Shown one piece after another: positions 16,600 through 26,484 of a stretch of DNA of 64,000 bases. Position 1 is the stretch's first letter, and every line of letters starts with the position of its first letter. This DNA comes from Methanolobus sp. (GTDB lineage Archaea > Halobacteriota > Methanosarcinia > Methanosarcinales > Methanosarcinaceae): contig NZ_JADQBY010000013.1 in the NCBI RefSeq assembly GCF_016278385.1, positions 117,239 to 181,238 of the forward strand, given 5' to 3'. The notes under the pieces were generated by a model that saw only the letters and a list, made by a program, of their open reading frames with translations, was not told the DNA's origin and searched no databases. The position numbers were made by a program, and so were the translations under genes.

Positions 16600-18423
16600 A
16601 TGGGGGATATGCCGGTGCATCATCCATTTTCAACAAACAGGACAAATGAACTGGTTTTGCTTGCTAAAGCTTCTCTACTTTTGTTGGCATTATTATTTTT
16701 CCTGGCACCTTGTGCCAGTGCCCGTGACTATTCAATTGATGGTGCTACGGCAAATATCACTGTAAGTCCAGGGGGCATAGTCCACGTGGAAGAATCAATC
16801 TCGTATTCATTTGAGGGAATCTATTTTGAAGTTTACCGTCAGGTATATCCTCCGGAAGGAGGCTCCATTGAGAATATCCGTGGATATTGCGATAACGGAG
16901 AATGTGAGTTTCGGGTAGTTCCTATCTCAGGTGGCTATGAACTGGTAGGCACACTTCCTCAGCCTACTCCTGAAAAAGTGACTTTTGTGGTTGCTTATGA
17001 CTATTACAGAGGAGTTAAGGTCTACAATGATATTTCTGAACTACATTACAAGATGTGGGGTGAGGAATGGGAAAAACCACTTGGCAGCTTCATTGCAACT
17101 ATCACGTTGCCTGGTGGAAACGGGGATGAAATTACTTACTGGGTCCATCCTGATGATTATACAACACAGAGCAATCTTCAAAACAACGTTATAAGTATAA
17201 AATCAGATAGGATCCCTGCATACAGGTTGTATGAGATCAGGGCAGTTTTTCCGAGAATAGAATCTCCTGATGCGAACTTTGTTTCAATACAGAATGAGGA
17301 CGGTCTGGATGAGATATTGTCTCTTGAAAAGGCATACGAATTCAAAAGGAAAATAGCCCAAGTTATTCTGTTATTAATCGGTCTTATTGTAGCTGGCGTT
17401 TTCGTATTTCCTTTCATTATATATTTCAAATATGGACGGGAACCTAAGATAGATTACAATGCACTATACGAACGTGAACCTCCGACTGACTCAAAACCTG
17501 CGTACGTTAACGCCATGTTAAGGGGAAGGATAGGCACGCCAACCATTGAAGGATTCACCGGTACTGTCATGGACCTTGTGAACCGTGATTATGTGACACT
17601 TCACGACATAAAGCTTGAAAAGAAATTCATCGGTTTGTTCAGTCATGAAACAGAGGACATTGTCATTGAAATAAATAAAAAGGCTAACGTGGGAGAACTT
17701 CTTGATTTTGAAGCAGATGTTTATATGCTCCTGAAGTCACATGCTTCCTCAGGTAGTATATTATGGAGCGAGCTTAGAAAAGACCTTGGTAAGGGAACTG
17801 AATTCTATGAGTTCATCATCAAATGGAATAACAAGGTGAAACATCATATTAAGGTCGACAAACTATTTCTGGCGCAGGGCAATACATACATGGCTCTGTT
17901 CAATGTTTTATTCTTTTTTGCAGTGGTGCTTGGTTTCTTATTTTTGTTTGACTATTTTCCCCCGAATCTGTTTCCGTTTATGACATATGCACTATATATG
18001 GCTGTGCCGGCCCTGATTTTTATAATATGCGTATTTGTTCTGGTACTGGTCAATGAACAGAGTTTCGGAAAATGGACGCCTGAGGGAAGGCTGTTCCAGA
18101 AAAGCTGGAAGAACTTCAGTAGTTATTTGACAGATTTTTCCGCTCTGAAAGAACACCCTCCCGAATCCATACGGATCTGGGATTCTTATATGGTCTATGC
18201 AGTGGCCATGGGTGTGGCGGAGAAAGCCCTGAAAAACATGTCTCTGACAGTCCCTGCAGAACAGTTTGGGCATAGCCATTTCTATTCCATACACCATAGT
18301 TCCATGATTACAAGCGGTTTTAGTAGTGCTTACAATGCATCATCCCCTCAAAGTTCATCGAGTGGTGGTGGCGTTGGAGGTGCAGGTGGCGGCTTTGGTG
18401 GAGGTGGTGGTGGTGCCAGATAA
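16600..18423 (+). CDS. DUF2207 membrane protein with Gly-rich tail
   Basis: 607 aa. A signal peptide (LLLLALLFFLAPCASA) precedes a beta-rich DUF2207 ectodomain with YSIDGATANITVSPGGIVHV and the S-Y-x-F-E-G-x-Y pattern. A membrane helix lies around 252-275, then a cytoplasmic domain and a helical pair (ALFNVLFFFAVVLGFLFLF; YALYMAVPALIFIICVFVL). It ends in SSGGGVGGAGGGFGGGGGG. The start may be ATG 16600 or the in-frame ATG at 16609. It precedes a LemA gene, a pairing common in bacteria and archaea. The function is unknown; envelope-stress roles have been proposed for some relatives. Confidence 0.88.
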   Translation: MGDMPVHHPFSTNRTNELVLLAKASLLLLALLFFLAPCASARDYSIDGATANITVSPGGIVHVEESISYSFEGIYFEVYRQVYPPEGGSIENIRGYCDNGECEFRVVPISGGYELVGTLPQPTPEKVTFVVAYDYYRGVKVYNDISELHYKMWGEEWEKPLGSFIATITLPGGNGDEITYWVHPDDYTTQSNLQNNVISIKSDRIPAYRLYEIRAVFPRIESPDANFVSIQNEDGLDEILSLEKAYEFKRKIAQVILLLIGLIVAGVFVFPFIIYFKYGREPKIDYNALYEREPPTDSKPAYVNAMLRGRIGTPTIEGFTGTVMDLVNRDYVTLHDIKLEKKFIGLFSHETEDIVIEINKKANVGELLDFEADVYMLLKSHASSGSILWSELRKDLGKGTEFYEFIIKWNNKVKHHIKVDKLFLAQGNTYMALFNVLFFFAVVLGFLFLFDYFPPNLFPFMTYALYMAVPALIFIICVFVLVLVNEQSFGKWTPEGRLFQKSWKNFSSYLTDFSALKEHPPESIRIWDSYMVYAVAMGVAEKALKNMSLTVPAEQFGHSHFYSIHHSSMITSGFSSAYNASSPQSSSSGGGVGGAGGGFGGGGGGAR

Positions 18424-18485
18424 ACATAAGGAAATTGCGTGGGATAACTGTAAAGATAATTATGTAATTCACAGGAGAGGATTGA

Positions 18486-19040
18486 ATGATATTAGAGATG
18501 GTAAGCTTGTTTGCATTAATACTGGTTTTAGGTCTTGGATTTGTAGTTATCTATAATAATCTCATAAAAATGAGGAACCGTGTTGAAAATACCTGGGCCC
18601 AGATAGATGTGCAGCTAAAAAGACGTAATGACCTGATACCAAACATCGTGGAAACTGTGAAAGGTTATGCAGAACATGAAAAAAACCTTTTTGAAAATGT
18701 AACGAAATCAAGGGCAGCAGTTTCATCCGCACAGGGGGTAAATGAGACTGCTGAAGCATCCAATATGCTAACTTCTGCCCTGAAATCCATGTTTGCAGTT
18801 GTGGAGAACTATCCTGATCTTAAGGCAAACCAGAACTTCATCCAATTGCAGAATGAACTTGCAAAAACTGAGGATAAGATTGCCTACAGTAGGCAGTTCT
18901 ACAATGATGTTGTCATGAAGTACAACACCAGTATAGAGACAATTCCGAACAATATCGTTGCAGGTATGAAAGGATTTGAAAAGAAAGAACTGTTTGAAGC
19001 ACCGGCTGAGGACAGGGCAGTTCCGGAAATTAAGTTTTAA
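18486..19040 (+). CDS. lemA: LemA family protein
   Basis: 184 aa, the usual LemA size. It has one N-terminal membrane helix ([20 protein letters not shown]), then the diagnostic [25 protein letters not shown] (given in part) and a long helical bundle with [20 protein letters not shown] and the Asn-rich [28 protein letters not shown] lies before the ATG. It follows the DUF2207 gene by about 60 bases and is probably cotranscribed. Function unproven: a membrane-tethered helical bundle. Confidence 0.95.
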   Translation: MILEMVSLFALILVLGLGFVVIYNNLIKMRNRVENTWAQIDVQLKRRNDLIPNIVETVKGYAEHEKNLFENVTKSRAAVSSAQGVNETAEASNMLTSALKSMFAVVENYPDLKANQNFIQLQNELAKTEDKIAYSRQFYNDVVMKYNTSIETIPNNIVAGMKGFEKKELFEAPAEDRAVPEIKF

Positions 19041-19103
19041 TTTCCATTTTATCGGCCATTTTAAACAAAACATTTAAGGTATGAACCGGCAATTAGCACA
19101 CAA

Positions 19104-20015
19104 ATGAAAGAGATAGAACTTAATGACCCCTATACAACTCCATACAGGGGTATATATGTAATATGCGACAGGAACAACGAATATGCAGAGGTCATCGAGC
19201 ATACGAACTGTTATGGCGGTGCCGCATGGTCTAAGTTCCACTATTCACATTCACCGCTCATCCTGAACACACGTTCCATAGGGAACATGATCCGATATTT
19301 TGTGAAAACCGGTACATCTGTCCTTGAGCTTAAGCCATCCACTGCGGCTGCAGGTATTGAATCTGTCGTTGTGATCGGAGATGAGGTTCATATCACATAT
19401 GCCGGGCTTGGAGGAGGCGGAGTAGGTGCTACAAAATGCAGGGCATTCGCAGAGGGTGTACTATGTTGCAACTATACCGAATCCGGTGGCGGGCGTGCAG
19501 CAAAAGGAACAGTTGTAGTTCCTAGAAGAGAGAGAGTGCTCATCGGCATAGATGACACGGATACAAAGGAAGAAGGAGCCACCTGGACACTTACTCATAA
19601 TATGGCAAATGAACTTGATTGTATCGAATCCGTTTATCTTTCCCACTCACTTGTACAACTTTTCCCGGTATCTGCAAGGACACAGAACTGTGTATCCACC
19701 GTACTGGAATTTGCATGTGTGAACGAGAATGCGAAACAGGAACTGCTTGAGAGCATAAAGGTGGCGCTCCTGAAGTACAGCGTTTCCGATGAAACGGGGA
19801 TGGTCGTTCTCTCAGACTTTGATGCGAAGAAAATGAACGAGTACAGCAAACAATGCCGCAGCGGTGAGCTCACAAAAGAATACGCAATGCAGTGTGCAAA
19901 AGACAATGATGTTGACATCTGGCTTGACGGCAATGGCGTTATAGGAGCACTTGCAGCGCTTGCATGGTTTGCACAGCCTGATGATTCAGTAAAACTGAAT
20001 GCACAACTTAAGTAA
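19104..20015 (+). CDS. Methanogenesis marker protein 11
   Basis: 303 aa. After an N-terminal domain with GGAAWSKFHYSHSPL and a Gly-rich loop (YAGLGGGGVGATKCRAFAEG), it carries IGIDDTDTKEEGATWTLTHN, a motif related to the tRNA-agmatinylcytidine synthetase (TiaS) catalytic region, and a late DVDIWLDGNGVIGALAALAW. This combination fits the methanogen-specific marker 11 family; the reaction is unknown. The ATG has no clear Shine-Dalgarno, and a TATA-like TTTAAGG about 30 bases upstream suggests a near-leaderless transcript. The IorA-like gene starts 8 bases after its stop, so the two probably act together. Confidence 0.75.
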   Translation: MKEIELNDPYTTPYRGIYVICDRNNEYAEVIEHTNCYGGAAWSKFHYSHSPLILNTRSIGNMIRYFVKTGTSVLELKPSTAAAGIESVVVIGDEVHITYAGLGGGGVGATKCRAFAEGVLCCNYTESGGGRAAKGTVVVPRRERVLIGIDDTDTKEEGATWTLTHNMANELDCIESVYLSHSLVQLFPVSARTQNCVSTVLEFACVNENAKQELLESIKVALLKYSVSDETGMVVLSDFDAKKMNEYSKQCRSGELTKEYAMQCAKDNDVDIWLDGNGVIGALAALAWFAQPDDSVKLNAQLK

Positions 20016-20022
20016 CAAAGAT

Positions 20023-21564
20023 ATGACCGATATTGAGGAAATAACCGGCCTTGAAGCAATTTACTTTGCAGCTATTGATAGCAATGTGAGGTTCATTACC
20101 GCAGTTGCCGGATATCCCATGACTGCGGTTGCAGACCACTTTTTTAAGGAAGAATATTCCAACGATTACGACATCCACTGGCTCACTAATGAAAAAGCAG
20201 CTCTTGAGGCTGCACTGGGTGCATCAGTGACTGGAAGAAGGTCTATGGTACTGGTCAAGCACGTGGGCATGAACCTGCTTTCAGATCCGCTCATGACTGC
20301 AATGATGCATACAATCGGTGCAGGGCTTGTTATACTTGTGGGGGATGATCCTGGAGCAAAGGCTTCACAGAATGAACAGGATTCCCGGTTTTATGGTTCT
20401 ATCTCGGAAACTGCTGTTTTTGATCCGGCAACACCGCAGGATGCTTATGACTCACTGAACAGGGCATTTGAACTTTCAGAGGATGCAATGGTTCCTTTGA
20501 TTATGAGAATAACTGATCGGCTGGAAAAGGAAATGGAGAAAGTCAGTCGGGCAATATCTGGTAAAAAGGATAACATTCTGCAGGCAAAATTTGACGGGAG
20601 TATCTGGAAATTGACCATGCACGGGAAACACCAGCGTTTCCACATTGAATCTGAACCACTTCTTATTCATGAATCTGAAAACTCACATTTTAACCGTATG
20701 TCATTGCACGGGGACAAAGTAGGAATTATTTCTTCTGGTTATCCTTCATGCATCATAGATGGCATACTGTCGACTCAACTTGTGTATTCAAACTATTCAC
20801 ACCTTGCCCTTGGTCTTGTTTCACCGTTTCCGTGGAGACTTGTGAAGCAGTTCATAAACAATCACGAGCGCATACTCGTTATAGAAGAGAGTGAAGCATT
20901 CATAGAATCATATGTTAACACATGTGACTGTATCCTCGGTAAGCGCAGTGGTCATCTGCCTGTAGGAATGATAGAAAAAGAACATGTGGAATTTGCCCTT
21001 GAGAATGTCGATAAGGATGAAGTTTCAAAATACACAGATATCCAGACCATTGTTAGCAGGGGATCAAGGCCCATATGTGACGATTGTCCGTTCATTCCAC
21101 TCTATAATGTACTTCATGACATAGAAACGGTTGCAGGAGATATGGGATGCTCCATACGCACAGCACCGGACCCGCTTCATGCAGTCAACACAGGTTTTGC
21201 ACTTGGTGGTGCAATCGCAACTGCATGCGGTTTTCCTGGGAAGGGAATGGCCGTCATTGGGGATTTCGGTCTTGCACACTCGGGTATTATAGGACTCATA
21301 AATGCAGTTGATGGTGGTTTTGATATTCTTGTCATTATATTGCAGAATGAAATAGCTGCCATGACTGGCGGGCAAGGGGCACCTGACCTTCGGGAAGTTG
21401 TAAGGGTTCTGGTACCTGATATGGCAGTTATTAACATTGATCAGAGCCTGAGTTCAAAAGGAGTTGCTAAAAGTCAGGATATGTTGAAAGATCTGATACA
21501 AAAGGAACTAAATAAAAAAGGTGTTTCTGTTATTTATATAGAAGGAAAATGCATTAAGTTTTGA
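20023..21564 (+). CDS. IorA-like thiamine-diphosphate oxidoreductase subunit without ferredoxin domain
   Basis: 513 aa from the ATG at 20023; the longer frame from 19999 overlaps marker 11 and is less likely. The N-terminal half matches the pyrimidine-binding domain of 2-oxoacid:ferredoxin oxidoreductases (AVAGYPMTAVADHFF, NEKAALEAALGASVTGRRS). The C-terminal half has a TPP-binding-like GKGMAVIGDFGLAHSGIIGL and VIILQNEIAAMTGGQGAP. A CDDCPF motif lies before it. IorA normally ends in two 4Fe-4S clusters; these are absent here and no beta subunit is adjacent. It may be a repurposed methanogen paralogue that partners marker 11. The substrate cannot be told. Confidence 0.78.
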   Translation: MTDIEEITGLEAIYFAAIDSNVRFITAVAGYPMTAVADHFFKEEYSNDYDIHWLTNEKAALEAALGASVTGRRSMVLVKHVGMNLLSDPLMTAMMHTIGAGLVILVGDDPGAKASQNEQDSRFYGSISETAVFDPATPQDAYDSLNRAFELSEDAMVPLIMRITDRLEKEMEKVSRAISGKKDNILQAKFDGSIWKLTMHGKHQRFHIESEPLLIHESENSHFNRMSLHGDKVGIISSGYPSCIIDGILSTQLVYSNYSHLALGLVSPFPWRLVKQFINNHERILVIEESEAFIESYVNTCDCILGKRSGHLPVGMIEKEHVEFALENVDKDEVSKYTDIQTIVSRGSRPICDDCPFIPLYNVLHDIETVAGDMGCSIRTAPDPLHAVNTGFALGGAIATACGFPGKGMAVIGDFGLAHSGIIGLINAVDGGFDILVIILQNEIAAMTGGQGAPDLREVVRVLVPDMAVINIDQSLSSKGVAKSQDMLKDLIQKELNKKGVSVIYIEGKCIKF

Positions 21565-21681
21565 ATTCTCTAATAAATGCATGGTGTTTTTTAAAATCTG
21601 TAATGAATCCGGATATTTGATGTTTCAAGTTGATTGTTTGGAATTTATAGTTTTATATTTATAATTTCAAATATCAAACAA

Positions 21682-22662
21682 TTAATTTGATAGGTTTACT
21701 TGAAGGCCGAGTATCTCATGTGAACCAGCACGTATATCCCTTGCGATTTCAGCACAACCTAGTGCAGCGCTCCACCTGTCCAGCACATGGGCTTTCACAC
21801 TAAGATGTTCCTCTATTTTTTCAACGACGTAAGGTATTTCCCCCACAGAGCCTTCTATTACGACATCGCCAATCGACTTATAATCCTTCAGTAAAATTTG
21901 CATGCCTGCGATTTCCATGGCAGCAAAAAGTGCTATGCTGTCAAGGGCCATTATAGCCTGCAAATCTTTTTTATCAGCAGCCTTGATGAGGTCATGCCTG
22001 TCTGAAAAAGAGGTGTGTTTTAGAACTCCTGAATTTACAAATGCTTCATTTGCAGTCATCTTGCCTGCGTCTACATCCCTCAGGGCCTGCACATCCAGAG
22101 GGCCATGTCTTAATCCAGGAGCAAAGATGCAGGCATCCAGAGCGCCAATAATTTTTCCATCGGCAACACCTATTGTAACAGTATTTGAACTTATATCGGA
22201 AAGAACAAAATCGTTCAGTCCAAGGGAATATGCATGGTATGCAATTCCAATTTTTTCCGGGCTGGTGGAGTGTGAAAAAATATTCAGTCGTGGGTCGGTA
22301 TCACTTCCATCGTGAATACCTGGGATGACAACAGCCGGTATGCCTGATGATTTAATTGCATCAAACACACGACTTCCTCCGCCTGTTTTCTGACCAGCCC
22401 CTTCTATGCTTTTGACACCTCTGTTCTTCAGATATCTTATGTCCTCTATGTTCCTGATGCCATCACCCATTGAATATGTAACAGCTATAAGGGAAATATC
22501 CGTGCTTTTTACATCAAAAGCATCTTCCATGGCTGAAACAAGCTGAGACTCTGTCATGTCAGCTGCTTTTGTTCTTGGAATTTCAAGTTTCAGCACCTTT
22601 CCGTCGGGGGAAAGCGCAGCAAAACGCATTGCAGTAGTACCGTGATCAATTCCAACAAACAT
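21682..22662 (-). CDS. Methanogenesis marker protein 12 (DUF1464-like, ASKHA fold)
   Basis: 326 aa. It begins MFVGIDHGTTAMRFAALSPD, a phosphate-1 motif of the actin/sugar-kinase fold, and continues with TYSMGDGIRNIEDI, ALDACIFAPGLRHGPLD and a late GDVVIEGSVGE (phosphate-2/adenosine-like region). This fits the marker 12/DUF1464 family, of unknown substrate. GGTGAG lies 8 bases before the ATG. It follows DUF2103 by 10 bases, so they are cotranscribed. Confidence 0.8.
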   Translation of the reverse strand: MFVGIDHGTTAMRFAALSPDGKVLKLEIPRTKAADMTESQLVSAMEDAFDVKSTDISLIAVTYSMGDGIRNIEDIRYLKNRGVKSIEGAGQKTGGGSRVFDAIKSSGIPAVVIPGIHDGSDTDPRLNIFSHSTSPEKIGIAYHAYSLGLNDFVLSDISSNTVTIGVADGKIIGALDACIFAPGLRHGPLDVQALRDVDAGKMTANEAFVNSGVLKHTSFSDRHDLIKAADKKDLQAIMALDSIALFAAMEIAGMQILLKDYKSIGDVVIEGSVGEIPYVVEKIEEHLSVKAHVLDRWSAALGCAEIARDIRAGSHEILGLQVNLSN

Positions 22663-22672
22663 AATATCTCAC

Positions 22673-23020
22673 CTAGTCATCAGATAATAATGAATTAAGT
22701 TCTTCCATGATACGCTCCCCTTCCTTAAAGTTGCCAACAGTAGTTATTAAACGCAACTCCTGGAACGAAGTTCCATGTGAAATAAGAAGCCTGAGATTAC
22801 CTCTGTCATCAGGTCGCTGTACCCGGGCGGTCAGTATTCCTCCTGAATTACCTTTTCCTTTTACAGTAATAATTGAAGGGATTATCTTTTTAATCTCTGA
22901 GTGCTGACTCATTAGTGATACTATCTTTTTACCATTTCGGCCGCCTATTATGGTAGTATGTGAACCACCAATTTTGGACCTCGGTCTGCAAATTTCCGTT
23001 TTACTGATAGTATCTGTCAT
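22673..23020 (-). CDS. Small conserved archaeal protein, probably DUF2103
   Basis: 115 aa, basic N-terminus: KIGGSHTTIIGGRNGKKIV, SIITVKGKGNSGGILTARVQ, ISHGTSFQELRLITTVG. The His and Gly pattern fits the DUF2103 'predicted metal-binding protein' group, but I am working from memory. It is coupled to the marker 12 gene, 10 bases away, which hints at a methanogen-related function. Confidence 0.6.
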   Translation of the reverse strand: MTDTISKTEICRPRSKIGGSHTTIIGGRNGKKIVSLMSQHSEIKKIIPSIITVKGKGNSGGILTARVQRPDDRGNLRLLISHGTSFQELRLITTVGNFKEGERIMEELNSLLSDD

Positions 23021-23138
23021 TTCAAGGGAAATGACCTGAAGTTCTATAAAGTATTAATGGTTGAATCTATAAGCAAAAATTGAAATATTTATGAAAATTA
23101 CCTTACAACGACAATTTTACAAAAAATCATTCAGAAGA

Positions 23139-23576
23139 TCATATCTCCTGAATATTAGCCATTTCTATGAGTTTGATACTTGCGTCCTGCAGGACTTTAA
23201 TGGCTGCCTCGATATCATTTACTCTGAGGATTAGAAGGGCCTTCTCTGTTTTTGTTACAAAGGCATAAGCATAGTCGATATTTATGCTTTTTTCACTAAG
23301 GACATTTGCAATCATTCCAAGTCCTCCTGGTACATCATCCATCTCAACACCCAGCACATTTGTTTCTGATACCGTAAAACCTGCATCATGAAGAACTTCA
23401 TGTGCAGCATCCGGTTTGTCCACTACCATCCTGATAATCCCAAAGTCTCCTGCTTCGGCTATGGTGAATGCTCTGATATTGATATCAGCTTTTCTGAAGT
23501 TTGCTGCGATATTGGCAAGACGTCCTGGCTTGTTCTCAGCAAAGAGGGAGATCTGTTTTATTATCTTATCTTCCAT
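23139..23576 (-). CDS. Tandem ACT-domain protein
   Basis: 145 aa with two ACT domains. The first starts at ISLFAENKPGRLANIAANFR and the second at VLGVEMDDVPGGLGMIANVL. ACT domains bind small ligands, usually amino acids, and here probably regulate the adjacent ligase, since ACT-PaaK pairs recur in archaea and bacteria. AGGTG lies before the ATG; the gap to the PaaK stop is 43 bases. Confidence 0.9.
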   Translation of the reverse strand: MEDKIIKQISLFAENKPGRLANIAANFRKADINIRAFTIAEAGDFGIIRMVVDKPDAAHEVLHDAGFTVSETNVLGVEMDDVPGGLGMIANVLSEKSINIDYAYAFVTKTEKALLILRVNDIEAAIKVLQDASIKLIEMANIQEI

Positions 23577-23619
23577 ATTAGCACCTGCACTTTCATTGAA
23601 ATTTATGTTCTGTGAAATA

Positions 23620-24924
23620 TTATAACTTTCTATTGTCCATTACTTTCTTAGCCTTGCCCATTGATCTTGGAATAGTGCCTTTTTCAACAAGTTCGACTTT
23701 TACTGCAAGGTTTAGCACATTCTTCAGCGCGGATTCAACTTTTTTCTCCAGGGAAATGATATCATTGACTTTGTCACTGAATGCTTCATCAGTTATCTCT
23801 ATCTGGACCTTCATGATGTCAAGCTCATTCACTCTGTCGACAATGATCATGAAATGCTCGCCAACTTCAGGTATTTTCATGAGCACAGATTCAACCTGTC
23901 CGGGGAATACGTTGATACCACGCACAATAAGCATATCATCCGCACGTCCCAGTATTCTCATAATACGTGGATGTGTACGTCCGCATTTGCATGGTTCTTT
24001 GTTTATTACCGTAATATCGCCAATGCGGTATCTGATAAGCGGCAGTGCTTCCTTAGCAAGTGTTGTTATGACAAGTTCTCCCTGTTCACCTTCAGCAAGC
24101 TGCTCACCGGTTTCAGGATCAATTACTTCTATGAGGAACTGATCTGCCCATATATGTATACCATCCTGGTACTGGCATTCTGTACATAGAGGTCCGCTAA
24201 GTTCGGAAGTTCCATACACATCATAGGCTTTGATACCAGTAGCTTCCTCAATTCTTCCCCTCATTTCCTCAGTCCATGGCTCTGCGCCAAATATACCAAC
24301 ACGAAGCTTAGTATCGTTCTTTATGCTTACTCCCATCTGGTTAGCGACCTCATTCATGAAGAGGAAGTAGGATGGTGTGCATGCCATCACACTGGTGTTG
24401 AGGTCCTTCATAAGGTCAAGCTGTTTTTCTGTGTTACCGGAACTTGTCGGAAGAACAGTTACTCCTGCTTCTTCAGCACCATAGTGCAGGCCAAGGCCAC
24501 CTGTGAAAAGGCCATATCCGTAGCTTACCTGAATTACATCACCACGGCCCACGCCAATTGATGTCAATGCCCTTGCAAGGGATGTGGACCATTCATGGAT
24601 ATCATTACGTGTATATCCTACAACAGTGGGTTTTCCTGTTGTTCCTGAGGATACATGGAAACGAACAAGTTGTTCATTAGGCACGCAGAACATTCCTGTG
24701 GGATAGGTGTCCCTGAGGTCTGATTTATACGTGAAGGGTAATTTCCTCAGATCATCCAGTGTCTGTATGTCTTGTGGATTAACATCAGCATCATCAAATA
24801 TTTTCTTATAGAAATCAGAGTGAGTATATACATAGTCTATAAGATTTCTAAGTTTTCTTTCCTGCATCTTTTCCAGTTCATCAACTGGCATCCTTTCAAT
24901 CAATGGGTTCCAGTACTCTGTCAT
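23620..24924 (-). CDS. paaK: Phenylacetate-CoA ligase family protein
   Basis: 434 aa, normal PaaK length. AMP-binding motif VSSGTTGKPTVVGYTR, then YGAEEAGVTVLPTSSG, AYDVYGTSELSGPL and the late IRYRIGDITVINKEPCKCGR and GRADDMLIVRGINVFP are all diagnostic of the PaaK class of adenylating acyl-CoA ligases. In methanogens it likely activates aryl acids (phenylacetate, indoleacetate) made or imported for aromatic amino acid synthesis. It sits between a DHH phosphoesterase and the ACT gene. Confidence 0.93.
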   Translation of the reverse strand: MTEYWNPLIERMPVDELEKMQERKLRNLIDYVYTHSDFYKKIFDDADVNPQDIQTLDDLRKLPFTYKSDLRDTYPTGMFCVPNEQLVRFHVSSGTTGKPTVVGYTRNDIHEWSTSLARALTSIGVGRGDVIQVSYGYGLFTGGLGLHYGAEEAGVTVLPTSSGNTEKQLDLMKDLNTSVMACTPSYFLFMNEVANQMGVSIKNDTKLRVGIFGAEPWTEEMRGRIEEATGIKAYDVYGTSELSGPLCTECQYQDGIHIWADQFLIEVIDPETGEQLAEGEQGELVITTLAKEALPLIRYRIGDITVINKEPCKCGRTHPRIMRILGRADDMLIVRGINVFPGQVESVLMKIPEVGEHFMIIVDRVNELDIMKVQIEITDEAFSDKVNDIISLEKKVESALKNVLNLAVKVELVEKGTIPRSMGKAKKVMDNRKL

Positions 24925-24947
24925 TTAATCGCCCTTTATTTGATCAA

Positions 24948-25943
24948 TTAAGATTGTTTTGGTTCTTTGTTCAATGAATCACATATCGAAGGATTGGGTT
25001 TGCCTCTGAGGATATCGCTTATCCTGTATTTGCATTCAAAAATGATGGTATCCATATCAGCAACTACATCTATGCCAGCAGCTCCTGCATGTCCTCCTCC
25101 GGTACCTTCATAGTTCTTACTAATATCTTCCATTATCTTGCCAAGATTCACGCCTACTGCAACTGCTTCACGCTTTGCTCTTCCGCTAATCCTTATGTTT
25201 GCATCACGTGACGTCCCGATAAGGGCCACATCTGCGCCAATATTAAGGAACATTGAAGATGCAGCTCCTCCGAATGAATTGACATGTGAATCCACAAGAA
25301 GCCAGTCATCGACTCTTTCAATATTTGCTCTGGTGGCACATTTTAGCATGGCTATACGCATTGATATGTCCTGGGGAGTTGCAGCCATCATTTCCAGTAC
25401 ATCTGCATATTCTACTCCGCTGCAAGTTATGATCTCAGAGACGGTTCTGAAAGTATCCTGCGTAGCATGTTTAAAGTGTCCTGTGTCGGTGATTATACCT
25501 GTCAAAAGACCCATGGCAGTGCGACGCATAATTGGGGCACCCATAGAACGGAGGATATCAAAAACCATTTCTGCAGTTGATGTTGCATGACGGTGAAGGT
25601 AGAATTCTGCATTCTCTATGAGAGCAGTGGTAGCATGGTGGTCGATCACACAATACTTGCCAAGCTTTATGTCATTAAGCTGTGAACTGGTTGAAGTGTC
25701 AACTACCAGGGTAATATCATATTCCGATGGGTCTGGCTTTTCGACCACGTCGATATTGAGTTTGTCAATAAGAAGCGAAGCAACTCTGTTGCACCCATCT
25801 ACAAGGCCAATGGTTCCTCCAAGGGCCTCGGAAAGTGCGAATGCGCTACTCACTGCATCTGGATCTGCATTTCGGTGGCAAAGATAAAGAATATTGTTGT
25901 AATCCAGGAGTTTATTGAAAAACTCCGTTTCTTCAACTTGCAT
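24948..25943 (-). CDS. DHH/DHHA1 phosphoesterase (nanoRNase/pAp phosphatase-like)
   Basis: 331 aa. DHH domain: LYLCHRNADPDAVSSAFALS, LVVDTSTSSQL and VIDHHAT, followed by GIITDTGHFKHAT. The DHHA1 domain ends in EGTGGGHAGAAGIDV. The metal ligands expected for the two-Mn site (H-x-D-x-D-like and DHH) are present. Such proteins hydrolyse short RNA or 3'-phosphoadenosine phosphate; which applies here is uncertain. It is the first gene before paaK (23 bases). Confidence 0.88.
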   Translation of the reverse strand: MQVEETEFFNKLLDYNNILYLCHRNADPDAVSSAFALSEALGGTIGLVDGCNRVASLLIDKLNIDVVEKPDPSEYDITLVVDTSTSSQLNDIKLGKYCVIDHHATTALIENAEFYLHRHATSTAEMVFDILRSMGAPIMRRTAMGLLTGIITDTGHFKHATQDTFRTVSEIITCSGVEYADVLEMMAATPQDISMRIAMLKCATRANIERVDDWLLVDSHVNSFGGAASSMFLNIGADVALIGTSRDANIRISGRAKREAVAVGVNLGKIMEDISKNYEGTGGGHAGAAGIDVVADMDTIIFECKYRISDILRGKPNPSICDSLNKEPKQS

Positions 25944-26001
25944 GGAAACCTCTGGATATCACCAACTGGTGTTGGTAATATCATCAGTATTGGGGGGCTG
26001 A

Positions 26002-26352
26002 TTAAGCCTGGTTCCCCATGGACTGCTCGATTTGTTCCTGAAGTTGTGTGAAACGCTTTGAGATTCTTTCTTCTTGTCTGGAAATAGACTGTAATCTGAG
26101 TGAAAGTGTCTCGACTTTTTCGTTCAATTTAGAAACAGCTGCTTCCTTGCTGGATTTGATTTGTAATTCACCGACAGTGCGGTAAATAACGGCATCTTCT
26201 GGAACTTTGTTCAGCTCTTCCAGTGCCATTTCAGACTCTTTCTGCATGGATTCCATCTGGGATTTCTGCATAGCAAGAGACTGTGCCTGCTGCTGAACCT
26301 GCTGCAGCTGAGCCAGTTGGTTCTGTATCTGTGGGGGTATTTGCGTACTCAT
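26002..26352 (-). CDS. pfdB: Prefoldin beta subunit
   Basis: 116 aa, typical length. Two long coiled coils (PPQIQNQLAQLQQVQQQAQS and AVSKLNEKVETLSLRLQSIS) flank the beta-hairpin region EDAVIYRTVGELQIKSSKEA. Prefoldin hands unfolded proteins to the thermosome. AGGTG precedes the ATG. It is the last gene of the superoperon, the usual archaeal position. Confidence 0.95.
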   Translation of the reverse strand: MSTQIPPQIQNQLAQLQQVQQQAQSLAMQKSQMESMQKESEMALEELNKVPEDAVIYRTVGELQIKSSKEAAVSKLNEKVETLSLRLQSISRQEERISKRFTQLQEQIEQSMGNQA

Positions 26353-26484
26353 TTGGTTTCACCTGGCATACCAATAAACCTAAAGTGATTTTAATGTTTC
26401 TATGTGCCATGAACCAAAAAATAATGATGTGAAGGAAGGATAATCTGCAAAATAAAAAGGGATGAAACATGCTTTGCTGTATAA

